Below are positions 54,347-63,913 of a stretch of DNA of 64,000 bases, one piece after another. The position numbers and the translations under genes were made by a program. Position 1 is the first letter of the stretch; each line of letters begins with the position of its first letter. This DNA comes from Cyrtodaria siliqua (lineage: Eukaryota; Mollusca; Bivalvia; Adapedonta; Hiatellidae), in NCBI GenBank assembly GCA_037043455.1, contig JAWPHD010000089.1, positions 62,001 to 126,000 on the forward strand, given 5' to 3'. The notes beneath the pieces are model-generated. The model was not told the DNA's origin. It worked only from the letters and a program-made list of their open reading frames with translations, and searched no databases.

Positions 54347-55430
54347 TAAAACCTTTAAACGGTCATAACTCTACCCAAATCATTCAACCGGAGCACGGTG
54401 ACGATATGCACAACTAGGCTTGGTACTGATCATCCCTGTTGAAATTCGGTCAAATGAAGGCCCTATCGGCTTAACGAGGCAAAATACAGCATTTTTGTCT
54501 AAATCAAGGGCCATAACTCTGGTATTACTACTCCAATTTGGCTGATTGTCGAACTTGTCCAAGCTTTCATTGATATTAGCAACCTGGTAAAGTTTGGCAA
54601 AGATCGGATGAAAAATAAAAGCCCTACCATCTTAACAAAGAAAAATACAGTGTTTTTAACCAAATCAAGGGCCATAACTCGTGTAACTAGTCCGATCTCC
54701 CTGGGTTTTCAAACCTGTCCGAGCTTTCATTGATATTAACAATCTATGTAAGTTTGGTAAATACCAAATAATAAATGAAGGTGCCAGAGTGTTCACAAGG
54801 CAGAATATGGCATTTTTCAGCAAATCAAAGGCCGTAACTACGGTGTAACTGATTCGATCTGGCTGGTTTTCGAACTTGTCCAAGCATTTATTGATATTAA
54901 CAATCTGTGCAAGTTTGCTAAAGATCAAATAACAAATGAAGGTGCTAGAGTGTTCACAAGGCAAAATATGGCATTTTCCAGCAAATCAAGGGTCATAACT
55001 CCGATGAAACAAATCCAATCTTGCTTGTTTTCGAATTTATCCGAGCTTTCATTGATATAAAGACACTCGCAATGTTTGGTTAAGATCCGATTTATAATGA
55101 AGGCCCTATCGTGTTAACAAGGCAAAAGATAACGGACGACGATGGACAACGGACAACAGACAACTCGCCATCCCATGAGCTCTGCTGGCCTAGAGTTAAA
55201 AATACAGACAAATCTGAACTTCTTTATATGAAGTTGTATCTTGATTATATTGTACGCCTGCATGGGAACAACAATAATACAAATTTGAATTGACAGATAA
55301 AGAGATATCCTTAGGGGATGAACCTCAGGTAAGTCACTGATTTATCTAAACCTATTATAGCACCATTAGATGGCTGTTCAGCCATATCATATCCTTAATT
55401 TGATTACTAATCACTGTATTTGTTTGTTCT

Positions 55431-55638
55431 AATGGTGATTTTAAATGTCATTTTAAGCACATGTTAGGCCATATGACAGTAAATTTTTTTGTGGTAGAGG
55501 CAGACCACTCCATTTTCATTGGGCAGAACTGGTACCGTATACTTGCCGCCATCCGTAAGAACCAACATTTTCACACTTGACAAGTGGGATTCAAACCCGC
55601 AGAGATGAGAGGTGAGAAAGTTTTAGACGCACTGTAGA
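55431..55638 (-). mobile_element. SINE family B, reverse orientation, 5'-worn
   Basis: On the minus strand it has a B box region GGGTTTGAATCCCACTTG, the TACGGTACCAGTTCTGCC word, GGTCTGCCTCTACC, and a 3' end TGGCCTAACATGTGCTTAAA. The tRNA head is cut near its middle. Confidence 0.75.
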
Positions 55639-55881
55639 AAATGTATACAATACAAAAAACAATGAATAAAAATTTAGGCCAGACTTTTTGAATCTTTAGG
55701 TTTACCGACCCGCCAACCCAAATTATTACCGAAATCAAAAAATAATAATTCCAAAACACTATTCTCTCGGCAATACGTAAATTTGCGGTAAAACTGGGTA
55801 CGAAACGTCCGATCTGTATCGTGGACCCAGTTTTTATACACTTTTACCTGAAGCGTTTATCAATCGAGAGAGTACGAAAAC

Positions 55882-55977
55882 ATGGCGGACTCCACAGTTG
55901 GAGGAAAGAAAACTGTTTTGGTGGTTTGGGATAGTTTGTACCGTCGACAAAGACAAATCAAACAAGCGTGTAAATAA
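55882..55977 (+). CDS. Candidate first coding exon, 31 codons
   Basis: ATG at 55882 lies in a strong eukaryotic start context (AAAACATGGCGG: A at -3, G at +4). The frame reads MADSTVGGKKTVLVVWDSLY, then RRQRQIKQACK, and stops at TAA 55975-55977. A possible donor is GTAAAT at 55970, just before the stop, which would make this a first exon. Local CpG content is above the window average. The N-terminus with GGKKTVLVV has the look of a beta strand after a charged tail, but no family is recognised. Upstream, AAAACTGGGT and ACCCAGTTTT (55791-55836) form a hairpin. It could equally be chance. Confidence 0.25.
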   Translation: MADSTVGGKKTVLVVWDSLYRRQRQIKQACK

Positions 55978-56050
55978 TTTTGTTAAAGCATGAGAGTCTG
56001 GCCAAATTGTTGGAGACTTAGTTAGTGCAAATGCACCGTCCAGTTATTTC

Positions 56051-56112
56051 TTTTCGACGACGACGACAGCAATTCGTCAATATAAACGAATTGCTGTCGT
56101 TGTCGTCGAAAA
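56051..56112 (+). other. 27-bp-stem hairpin, 8-nt loop
   Basis: TTTTCGACGACGACGACAGC, AATTCGT is followed by CAATATAA and then its inverse. The only DNA mismatch becomes a G-U pair in a plus-strand RNA, so all 27 positions pair. It lies 74 bp after the candidate exon at 55882. It could be a small-RNA precursor, a structured intron element or a foldback remnant. Confidence 0.8.
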
Positions 56113-56391
56113 AAAATAAAAATATATACATATAATACTTTGTCAGAATAGACACGTTTTTAATATGTGTTTTTTTATAAACCTTAACTGGCTTGACTGG
56201 GACAGATATTTTGATTAGCCAGAATCCGCAGTTAATTTTAAACTTTACATTGTAGTTTGGGGTTTTCTATCCGTCAGTTTGTCTGTCTGCATACAACAAT
56301 TAAGACCAATAGGTTAAATTTCATGAAGCTTGCAACAAATAATCAAAATAAACCATAATAGACTTTTAATGGACTTGTTACCTTGAAACTA

Positions 56392-56650
56392 GAAGAGTCT
56401 CCGTGGCCGAATGGTTAACGACGTTGCGTTGTAAACCTTCGCCTCTTACCGCTGCGGGTTCGAATCCCACTGGGAACTCGACTTGTAAGTGAGGAAGTGT
56501 CGATTCTTTCGGATGGCAGGAGGTGTACAGTACTGGTTCTACCCAGGTAAAGATGGTGGTCTGCCTCCACAACAACAAAAATCGACCGTCATATATAACC
56601 TTACATGTGTTGAAAATGACGCAAAACACCATACAAACAAACAAACAAAA
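56392..56650 (+). mobile_element. SINE family B, complete copy with 11-bp target duplication
   Basis: The head has GTCTCCGTGGCCGAATGG and B box GGGTTCGAATCCC; the body has ACTCGACTTGTAAGTGAGG, AGTACTGGTTCTACCCAGG and GGTGGTCTGCC; the 3' end is TGAAAATGACGCAAAACACC with an (ACAA)n tail. CCTTGAAACTA lies directly before (56381-56391) and after (56651-56661) the element, a perfect target-site duplication. A 98-codon minus frame over it is not coding. Confidence 0.92.
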
Positions 56651-56990
56651 CCTTGAAACTAAGATTAATGTCATTTAATACTGTTATACAATTTTTTTTC
56701 TTTTAGCCGCCTTTGTGGGTATGTTTTCATGATTTTTTATTTTTATTCCCTCCTCCTATCCTTCATTTTTCCAGAAAAAAATTGGTAAACCTAATAATAA
56801 AAAAAAAACTGGCCTTAGGGAGAAAAAAGGGAATAAAGCTAGATTGATGGAACAAAATTTAGTTTGTACAAGAAAACAAGTAACAAGAATATAGCAAATA
56901 AAAGTATTTGTAAGAAGGGAGTGAGGGAATGATATATAGAGGGAGATGGCCAGAAAAAGAGAGAGGGAAACAGAGAGAAAGAGTAGTCAT
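56651..56990. other. Unique sequence with a purine-rich tract
   Basis: AAACTGGCCTTAGGGAGAAA (about 56805) is the element end also seen at 4345-4390. Bases 56925-56985 are GA-rich (GAGAGGGAAACAGAGAGAAA). On the minus strand this tract is T/C-rich and lies just past the poly(A) signals below, where a U-rich downstream element would be expected. Confidence 0.4.
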
Positions 56991-57008
56991 ATATATATGC
57001 AATCCACG

Positions 57009-57025
57009 TTTATTGTCATTTTATT
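57009..57025 (-). promoter_or_regulatory. Two AATAAA polyadenylation signals, minus strand
   Basis: AATAAA on the minus strand at 57025-57020 and again at 57014-57009, separated by 5 bases. They lie 73-90 bases after the stop codon of the candidate terminal exon and are followed by a T/C-rich stretch. Cleavage near 56990-57000 would fit. Confidence 0.45.
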
Positions 57026-57097
57026 ACATGCTGTCATTCAATTATAGGTATACTTGTCACATCTCAGCAAGGATGATGGAGTTTCACTAGTTTACAC

Positions 57098-57125
57098 TTA
57101 ATATTCCTCTTTAACCTCATCACCT
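57098..57125 (-). CDS. Candidate terminal exon ending in an acidic tail
   Basis: On the minus strand a fair acceptor (ATTCGTTTTTCAG, AG at 57127-57126) is followed by A, GGT, GAT, GAG, GTT, AAA, GAG, GAA, TAT, TAA, giving GDEVKEEY and a stop at 57100-57098. Acidic short C-termini after a last intron are common in real genes. Together with the AATAAA pair downstream this makes a coherent last exon plus 3' UTR of about 100 bases. The gene would lie at higher coordinates, and I found no convincing upstream exon in the remaining 7 kb. So the intron would exceed 7 kb or this is chance. Confidence 0.35.
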
Positions 57126-57452
57126 CTGAAAAACGAATTTATTATTAGAGTCCATTTTACATATGTTTGCGTGAAAAAGTTAAAAGCTAAAAACAAAAAC
57201 TTTGTTTTAAAATTATTTAAATATAAAGACCAAAATCTCAGTTTTTTGGACTATCGAATGCTGTACATCCAGGTCTCATGATGGTAAAACCTTTTAGCAA
57301 TAAATCTGACACTAAACTTTTTTTCTTAAATATTATTTTGTCATTTATAATTTACAAATTGTCCAGATATTAAAAGACTCCAGTCATACTTATTTACTTG
57401 CTAAATGCAAGTAGATTTTTGCAGATTGCAAGTTGAAAATATTAGCACTTAA
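57126..57452. other. Unique AT-rich sequence, possible intron
   Basis: If the terminal exon at 57098 is real, this is the end of its intron. The T-rich tract directly before the acceptor is the only feature of note. Confidence 0.25.
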
Positions 57453-58437
57453 TGCATACATGCCAAATTTTCCAGCATCACATCAGGGAGATTGGACTTC
57501 CAAATCAGGGAGATTTACGAAACACCAGGAAACCATTGCATTTTTTCAAATACTGAATAGAAATGTTGACAACTGTTACTTTATTTCTAATTTTATTTTG
57601 TATTTCATTATCTATACTGTATATATAAAAAAGTGACAACAAATAACAGTACAGTAAGGCATTAGGCCATAATAAAAAATAAAAAAGCAAGCTTTTACAC
57701 TGATTTTCCAAACTAATTGCTTTCCGCGTTTTGAGAGCCGCGTTTTAAACCTGCCCTCTGAAACCCGGAAACATATTAACCGGTGTTGAGGTAGAAAATT
57801 TCCTCACAAAACGTTGCGAAATTGGCAAATTAAATGGGGGAAAAAATGGTGTTTGTTATCATTAAAGCGGTAAAAGGTGTTGCAATTTATGAAAGACTGG
57901 TTTAGTTGTAATATTGCAGAGGATATAACATTGTTACTAGACAGTTATAACGATTTACCGAATGCATTGATAAAAAAAAGTGTCGATTTCGGCAAAATCC
58001 TTCTCGAATAAAACAAGCTGATGCATTATTATCAACGACCTATTGATTTATTGTAGTTTGCGTTAATTGTCGGCATGGCACAGATCTATAATCTTCAATT
58101 ACTGATCTACCTACTGTTTTCAGAACAAGGTGATAATTTGCGAAACGTGATTGTTTATCCGGCCATAGCCTATTTCAATAAATCTCGTCCTGTGCAGCGA
58201 GACGCTAGATGCAATTTCATTGGTTGGTTGCATGATCGTAACCCCGCCTTGATCGATTTGACATGCAACAGCTGTGAACTCATTGGTAGACATGCGTTAA
58301 TTACAAATTGCAGGCAATCAACAATACTCGGCAAATAATTGATTTCCGGGAGATTTTGAGCGGCTTCCGTGTGATCGGTAGCTCAAAGGCAAATCCGGTA
58401 GTCTACTGGAGAATGTAGGAGATTTGGCATGTACGCA
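57453..58437. mobile_element. 985-bp TIR element, TGCRTACATGCCAAAT termini
   Basis: The left end TGCATACATGCCAAATTTTC is mirrored by the right end GAGATTTGGCATGTACGCA over about 20 bp. CAGGGAGATTGG and TCAGGGAGATTTACG at the left face TCCGGGAGATTTTGAGCGG near 58345. The middle holds an 87-codon ATG frame (58075-58338, NVIVYPAIAYFNKSRPVQRD within it) in less AT-rich sequence. It could be a captured or decayed gene fragment, but no family is recognised. Confidence 0.6.
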
Positions 58438-58988
58438 CTTGCTATTAAATTTTTGTAAAAAAAGAAACCCACTGCTAAGGTCTGTCTACATTTATTCACT
58501 GAAAATATTTATTTAACTTAGTTAAATAGGTGAATATAAGTATGTATAATTATACTTTATTACATTCCTGCATAGATGAGTGTGAAAATAGCATTATTTA
58601 TACGATAGCAAGTCTTCCAAAATCAATGAAGGTTTTAAATTATTAATGCAAGTACCTTAAAATAAATTTTAGCAAGTGGCTAAAAATATTGAATTTGATC
58701 CCTGAACCCTGTGGTTGTTGTCCTTATATTTGTAAAGATGACATAACTGTAAACAAATCTAATGTTTTTTTAATATAATCAAGACAGCAAGTTCCCAGAC
58801 TGCTGATTAATTTTGACCTTTGAACCCACACTGACCTTAATTTTGACCTTGACCTCTTTGATACTGGCATGGTATTTGTCAATACATATGCAAATATAGA
58901 TACAAAAATTTGATGAAGAAATATAAAGAATTGAAAAAGTTATTTGAATGAAAAGTCTCTGCGTTTTTTTAGTTTACGACGTTTTTTA
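58438..58988. other. Unique AT-rich sequence
   Basis: TTTGACCTTTGAACC, CTGACCTTAATTTTGACCTTG near 58813-58850 are words of a GACCTTGACC-type element, present as a small fragment. No gene. Confidence 0.35.
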
Positions 58989-59143
58989 CATTACGTGGTC
59001 CGAATATTAACTTTCATATCCCATCCAACCCCTTCTTCAAGAAGCGAAAACGGGGTATGGCTGGGGTATGAAATAAAATCTTAGTTTCGGCTTAAAACAT
59101 TTACATATTGTAAAATTGAAACAATAGGTAATTTTAAACAGGT
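58989..59143. mobile_element. Interspersed repeat F, copy 2
   Basis: CATTACGTGGTCCGAATATT, AAGAAGCGAAAACGGGG, GGCTGGGGTATGAAATAAAA, ending GGTAATTTTAAACAGG: collinear with 35211-35372. Confidence 0.7.
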
Positions 59144-60105
59144 TATTGCATTTTTTAGTAAAAATGTTTTTATAAACATGTTTTATTGTTGAAATACCCA
59201 TTATATAATCCTGCTAATATAAGCTTTCCCATTGCTTAATGGAATTAACTCAGGACCACATTATGGTTTACAACGGAGGCAAGCATGGACGCTCTAAGTA
59301 TATTTCCCTCAGTGACCGATTAAATAAAGCTTTAGTGTTTTTTTAGTTGCTGTTTCTTTGTTGCATTAGCCAATTTTGGCTTGGAGTTAAAAAAAGTATA
59401 ACTTACTTAAATGTTTAGTATTAGGAATGTATATTATAACATATGATAGTATTAGGAATGTATATTATAACATATGATATTCCAAAACATGATTTTTCCC
59501 AAAAAATAATTCTCATGTCAATTCATACCCAATTAAAGCAGATTTATAGTGTCAATAATTAACCTTCATCACCTCTCATAAACATCCAAATTCCAAACTA
59601 TTTACACAATAACATTCATAATCTTAATTGTTCTCATTTGAATAAAGGGTAGCCCAACAAATGATTCAGTTTCGTTCCTGTGATTTACATTACAAATTTT
59701 ACAAAACATTTAACAAAATTTAATCGCTTCATTTGACATCCATTAAAGGCAAATGACTACAACTGAACATCTAAATTTATATTTTGCACGATATATAATA
59801 ATATTTCATGGTTTCCAAGTGGGTCAACAAAATTTGTCTTTTGTGGGTTTTTTAAACCTTTATTTACTGATAAAGTTCCCTAAGTTAGGTCAGAACACTC
59901 CTCCAATTTAATAGTCCCAACGTTGTCCGAGTCTGAAATGGATATAACAATTTGAAAATATAAAAACTTGCTAGTTCATTTCTGCTAAATAAGTTGTAAA
60001 GATTAAATAAATTACCAAATGTCAATACTTTCCTGAAAACTGGCATTTTAGTTTTCCTTTTAAATATATGAAAAATAAACATCAGAATAAAGGCAGATTC
60101 CTTCA
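59144..60105. other. Unique AT-rich sequence, no gene seen
   Basis: Bases 59240-59320 are less AT-rich (GGAGGCAAGCATGGACGCTC) but no exon structure was found. A 73-codon minus frame at 59885-60106 is AT-biased. Confidence 0.3.
59416..59478. repeat. 31-bp tandem duplication
   Basis: TAGTATTAGGAATGTATATT, ATAACATATGA occurs twice in a row without a visible difference. Confidence 0.9.
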
Positions 60106-61690
60106 AACGAAGCCCCTTTTGACATCAGAATAAAGGCAGTTTCCTTCAAACGAAGCCGCTTTTGAACAAAGTAAGACCTACCTACAAATAATGAACTTTC
60201 TTTGTTGATATGTTATTTGAAGTCATCCTCCTCAATAACAGATTCAAAGCATCCTTCTTTTGAACTAAATAAGACCTAAGACCTATCTGCAAATAATGAA
60301 CATTGTTTCGATATGGTATAAGAAGTTAATGATTGGTTCAAAGCATCCTCCTTTTGAATAAAATAAGACCTAAGACCTATCTGCAAATAATGAACATTGT
60401 TTCGATATGGTATAAGAAGTTAATGATTGATTCAAAGCACCCTCCTTTTGAATAAAATAAGACCTAAGACCTATCTGCAAATAATGAACATTGTTTCGAT
60501 ATGGTATAAGAAGTTAATGATTGATTCAACGCACCCTCCTTTTGAATAAAATAAGACCTAAGACCTATCTGCAAATAATGAACATTGTTTCGATATGGTA
60601 TAAGAAGTTAATGATTGGTTCAAAGCATCCTCCTTTTGAATAAAATAAGACCTAAGACCTATCTGCAAATAATGAACATTGTTTCGATATGGTATAAGAA
60701 GTTAATGATTGATTCAAAGCACCCTCCTTTTGAAAAAAATAAGACCTAAGACCTATCTGCAAATAATGAACATTGTTTCGATATGGTATAAGAAGTTAAT
60801 GATTGGTTCAAAGCATCCTCCTTTTGAATAAAATAAGACCTAAGACCTATCTGCAAATAATGAACATTGTTTCGATATGGTATAAGAAGTTAATGATTGA
60901 TTCAAAGCACCCTCCTTTTGAATAAAATAAGACCTAAGACCTATCTGCAAATAATGAACATTGTTTCGATATGGTATAAGAAGTTAATGATTGATTCAAC
61001 GCACCCTCCTTTTGAATAAAATAAGACCTAAGACCTATCTGCAAATAATGAACATTGTTTCGATATGGTATAAGAAGTTAATGATTGGTTCAAAGCATCC
61101 TCCTTTTGAATAAAATAAGACCTAAGACCTATCTGCAAATAATGAACATTGTTTCGATATGGTATAAGAAGTTAATGATTGATTCAACGCATCCTCCTTT
61201 TGAACAAAGTAAGACCTAAATACAAATAATGAACTGTTTCTTCCAATATGTTATTTGAAGTCATCCTCCTGTTATAGATTCAAAGCATCCTCCTTTTTAA
61301 CAATATAAGAACACTCTTAGTACAAAGAACGAAATTTCTCTTTCGATATCTTAATTGAAATCATTCACAGATTCAAAGCATCTTCCTTTTGAACAAAAAG
61401 AGATCTACCTACAAATAATGAACTTTCTCACTCGATACGCTATTTAATTTTGAAGTCATCCTGACTCAAGTTAAAAGATTCGAAGCATCCTCTTTTTTGA
61501 ACAAAAACACCTTACCTGCAAATAATCTCTTTCGATATGTTATTTGAAGTCATCCTCCTTTAATGAATACAATTTTGTTTAAAATACAAATTTTGTTTAA
61601 ACTACCGGTAACTCCGAATCCTTTAAAAGATTCCAAGCATACTCTTTTAAATAAAACACGACCTACCTGCAAATATTTCTCTCTGTTATT
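60106..61690. repeat. 94-bp satellite with a three-unit higher-order pattern
   Basis: The core array (about 60262-61213) has about ten 94-bp units: AATAAAATAAGACCTAAGAC, CTATCTGCAAATAATGAAC, TTTCGATATGGTATAAGAAG, TTAATGATTG(A/G)TTC. Unit ends differ: A = GGTTCAAAGCATCC, B = GATTCAAAGCACCC, C = GATTCAACGCACCC. The order is A B C A B A B C A then an A/C mosaic, so a 282-bp ABC trimer was copied as a block. Flanking units (60106-60260 and 61214-61690) are diverged and vary in length, the usual decay at array edges. Confidence 0.92.
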
Positions 61691-62136
61691 TGAAGTCACC
61701 CTCCTTTAAATCCTGATTGATGGGACACTGGCAGGTACAACAAGATCAGGTAATCCTGTACAACAGTTTTCTGTAAAATAACAAAGGGCAATAAAAACAA
61801 AACAACGCCTTGCATCATGTTAAATGAAGTATTTGATAGAAAAGAATTGAATTGATCAAAAGGAAATCCACAATAGCTAAGTGGTGTGATTATGTACGGC
61901 AAAGGAATGATCTGGCGGTTAATTTTTCCACCCAAATGAACAAAGTATACCTACAAGTTCACAACTATGCTAGAATAACTATGACAACTTGTTACAGCAA
62001 TTCTAATTTGATTTTTCCGCCTGGGTAGTGGGGTATTCAAGAACTGTCGTAATATCCTCAGTCACAAAAGTATTTGCTCTTGGAAAGAGGAAGTCCTGAA
62101 TTACATTTTCAAATTGTTGGGAAAACAACAAATAAA
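61691..62136. other. Unique sequence between two repeats
   Basis: A 79-codon minus frame at 61696-61935 was examined; the part near GATTACCTGATCTTGTTG is protein-like, but no usable splice or start context was found. Nothing else seen. Confidence 0.3.
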
Positions 62137-63913
62137 TAGATGGGACTGTTTTTGTAACAAAAACATATGCCTCCACTCCCAAGATTTATGAACCAACCTG
62201 GCTAAAAGTTGCACTCTGAATGTCGTCTCTATATTGTGAACATTTGTGCCAACTTATTTCAAAATCCCTTAAGCCGTTCAAGAGATATGGAGCGGACACA
62301 AAATATAGTGCATATAACCTTTGACCTCTAAGTGTGACCTTGACCTTGAATGGAAGTGACTGGAAATGGCGCTATGCACATCGTCTCGATAAATTATGGT
62401 GAACATTTGTGCCAAGTTATTTCAAAATCCCTCAAGCGGTTCAAGAGATACACAATATATAGTGCATATGACCTTCGACCTCTAAGTGTGACCTTGACTC
62501 CAAAGGGATGTGGCTCGAAGTTGCGCTCTGCAAGTCGTCTCGATATGGTGAACATTTGTGCCAAATTATTTCAAAATCCCTTCATCTGTTCAAGAGATAT
62601 GGAGCGGACACGAGATATAGTGCATATGACCTTCGACCTCTAAGTTTGACCTGAACGGAAGTGGGTGGAAGTTGCGCTCTGCATGTCGTCTTGATATGTT
62701 GAACATTTGTGCCAATTTATTTCAAAATCCCTCAAGCGGTTCAAGAAATATGGAGAGGACACAAAATACAGTGCATATGATCTTCGACCTCTAAGTGTGA
62801 CATTCACTTTGAACGGACGTGGCTGGAAGTTGCGCTCTGCGTGTCGTCTCGATATGATCAACATTTGTGCCAAATTATTTCAAAATCCCTCAAGCAGTTC
62901 AAGAGATATGGAGGGGACACGAAATAACGTGCATATGACCTTCACCCTCTTAAGTTTGACCTGAACGGACGTGGCTGGAAGTGTCGCTCTGCATGTCGTC
63001 TCGATATGGTGAACATTTGTGGAAAGTTATTTCAAAATCCCTCAAGCGGTTCAAGAGATATGGAGAGGACACGAAATACAGTGCATATGACCTCGACCTA
63101 TAAGTGTGACTTTGACCTTGAACGGACATGGCTGGAAGTTGCACTCTGCATGTCGTCTCGATATGGTGAACATTTGTGCCAAATTATTTCAAAATCCCTA
63201 AAGCAGTTCAAGAGATATGGAGCGGACACAAAATATAAGGCTAAATAAAATTATACCTGAGTTTACTGTAACCCGACCGACACTCTGAAAACACCCCCGA
63301 CTCCTTTTTTTTGATTGAAAAAATAAATAAAAAAAGATAAATAAAAAAATAAAATTAAAAAAAGTTTTGGTTTTTTGAATGTATGTTCACATGATCACGG
63401 CCGACTCTTGTGCTCATTTTCCTGCTGTTGGAACTGACCCTCTTCCGGTCTTGTGAAAAATAAATTAAACTGTTTTACCTCTTTGCAATAATTGCAAGTG
63501 ATTGGGAAAAGAGCCAGTTGTTGCCCGGCCTTTTGGGAAACAATAAAACATACACAATTTCGTATTTTTATCTATTGTAGTTTTATAAAATACCACATTT
63601 TCCCATTCATCAAAGCTCATCTCCACCTTAAATGTAACTTTGCCAAAAAATAAAATAAAAAAATAAAATAAAATAAAATGCCTACCTACTTACCCTATTT
63701 TTTTCAGCAATGTTACAGTAAACACAGGTATAATTTTATTTGGCCTAACGCATATGACCTTCACCCTCTAAGTTTGACCTTGAACGGAAGTGGCTGGAAG
63801 TTGTTTCAAAATCCCTCAAGCGGATAAACTTGTGACGGACAGAGATACAGACAGACAGACAGACAGACATCCAAGCTAAAAACAATATGTCTCCCTAGTA
63901 TGGGGGAGACATA
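62137..63913 (+). mobile_element. Tandem-unit DNA element (GACCTTGACC family), long copy
   Basis: It opens TAGATGGGACTGTTTTTGTA, ACAAAAACATATGCC, nearly the same as the start at 16731. It has about seven to eight units of 150-160 bp, marked by CGTCTCGATATGGTGAACAT near 62223, 62380, 62533, 62686, 62846, 62997 and 63156. It ends with (GACA)n, CATCCAAGCTAAAAACAATA and the hairpin GTCTCCC/GGGGGAGAC. It is interrupted by a family D MITE at 63236-63747. Several 64-97-codon frames on both strands are the unit read through. Confidence 0.85.
63236..63747. mobile_element. MITE family D (TAGGCC), nested copy
   Basis: The left end TAAGGCTAAATAAAATTATA, then CCTGAGTTTACTGTAAC, is mirrored by the right end GTTACAGTAAACACAGG, then TATAATTTTATTTGGCCTA. 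Inside are CCCGACCGACACTC and GCCTACCTACTTACCC, as in the copy at 23752. It splits a unit of the surrounding element: GGACACAAAATA before and TA-ACGCATATGACC after would be continuous without it, with one TA duplicated. Confidence 0.85.

Larger units (their letters stand above)
52969..55197 (+). mobile_element. Tandem-unit DNA element H, large copy with an insertion
   Basis: It opens ACAAGAGGCCCAAGGGGGCC, ATCGCTCTACTGGC. Units with GGTACTGATCATCCCT, GTTTCGTTGAAATC and CATAACTCTGCC follow, then units of the GGTAAAGTTTGGCAAAGATC type, then CGATGGACAACGGACAACAG and a right end GAGCTCTGCTGGCC. CTCTACTGGC and CTCTGCTGGC are in direct orientation and close the two ends. The unit at about 53374 is cut by a foreign segment and resumes at 54347. 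Confidence 0.78.

Noticed and set aside
61696..61935. 79-codon minus frame as an upstream exon of the candidate gene ending at 57098
   Set aside because: No good acceptor/donor pair and the reading does not join in phase in an evident way.
62350..63248. Series of 64-97-codon frames on both strands
   Set aside because: Read-through of the 150-160-bp units of the transposon; similar peptides recur at 16760-17239.
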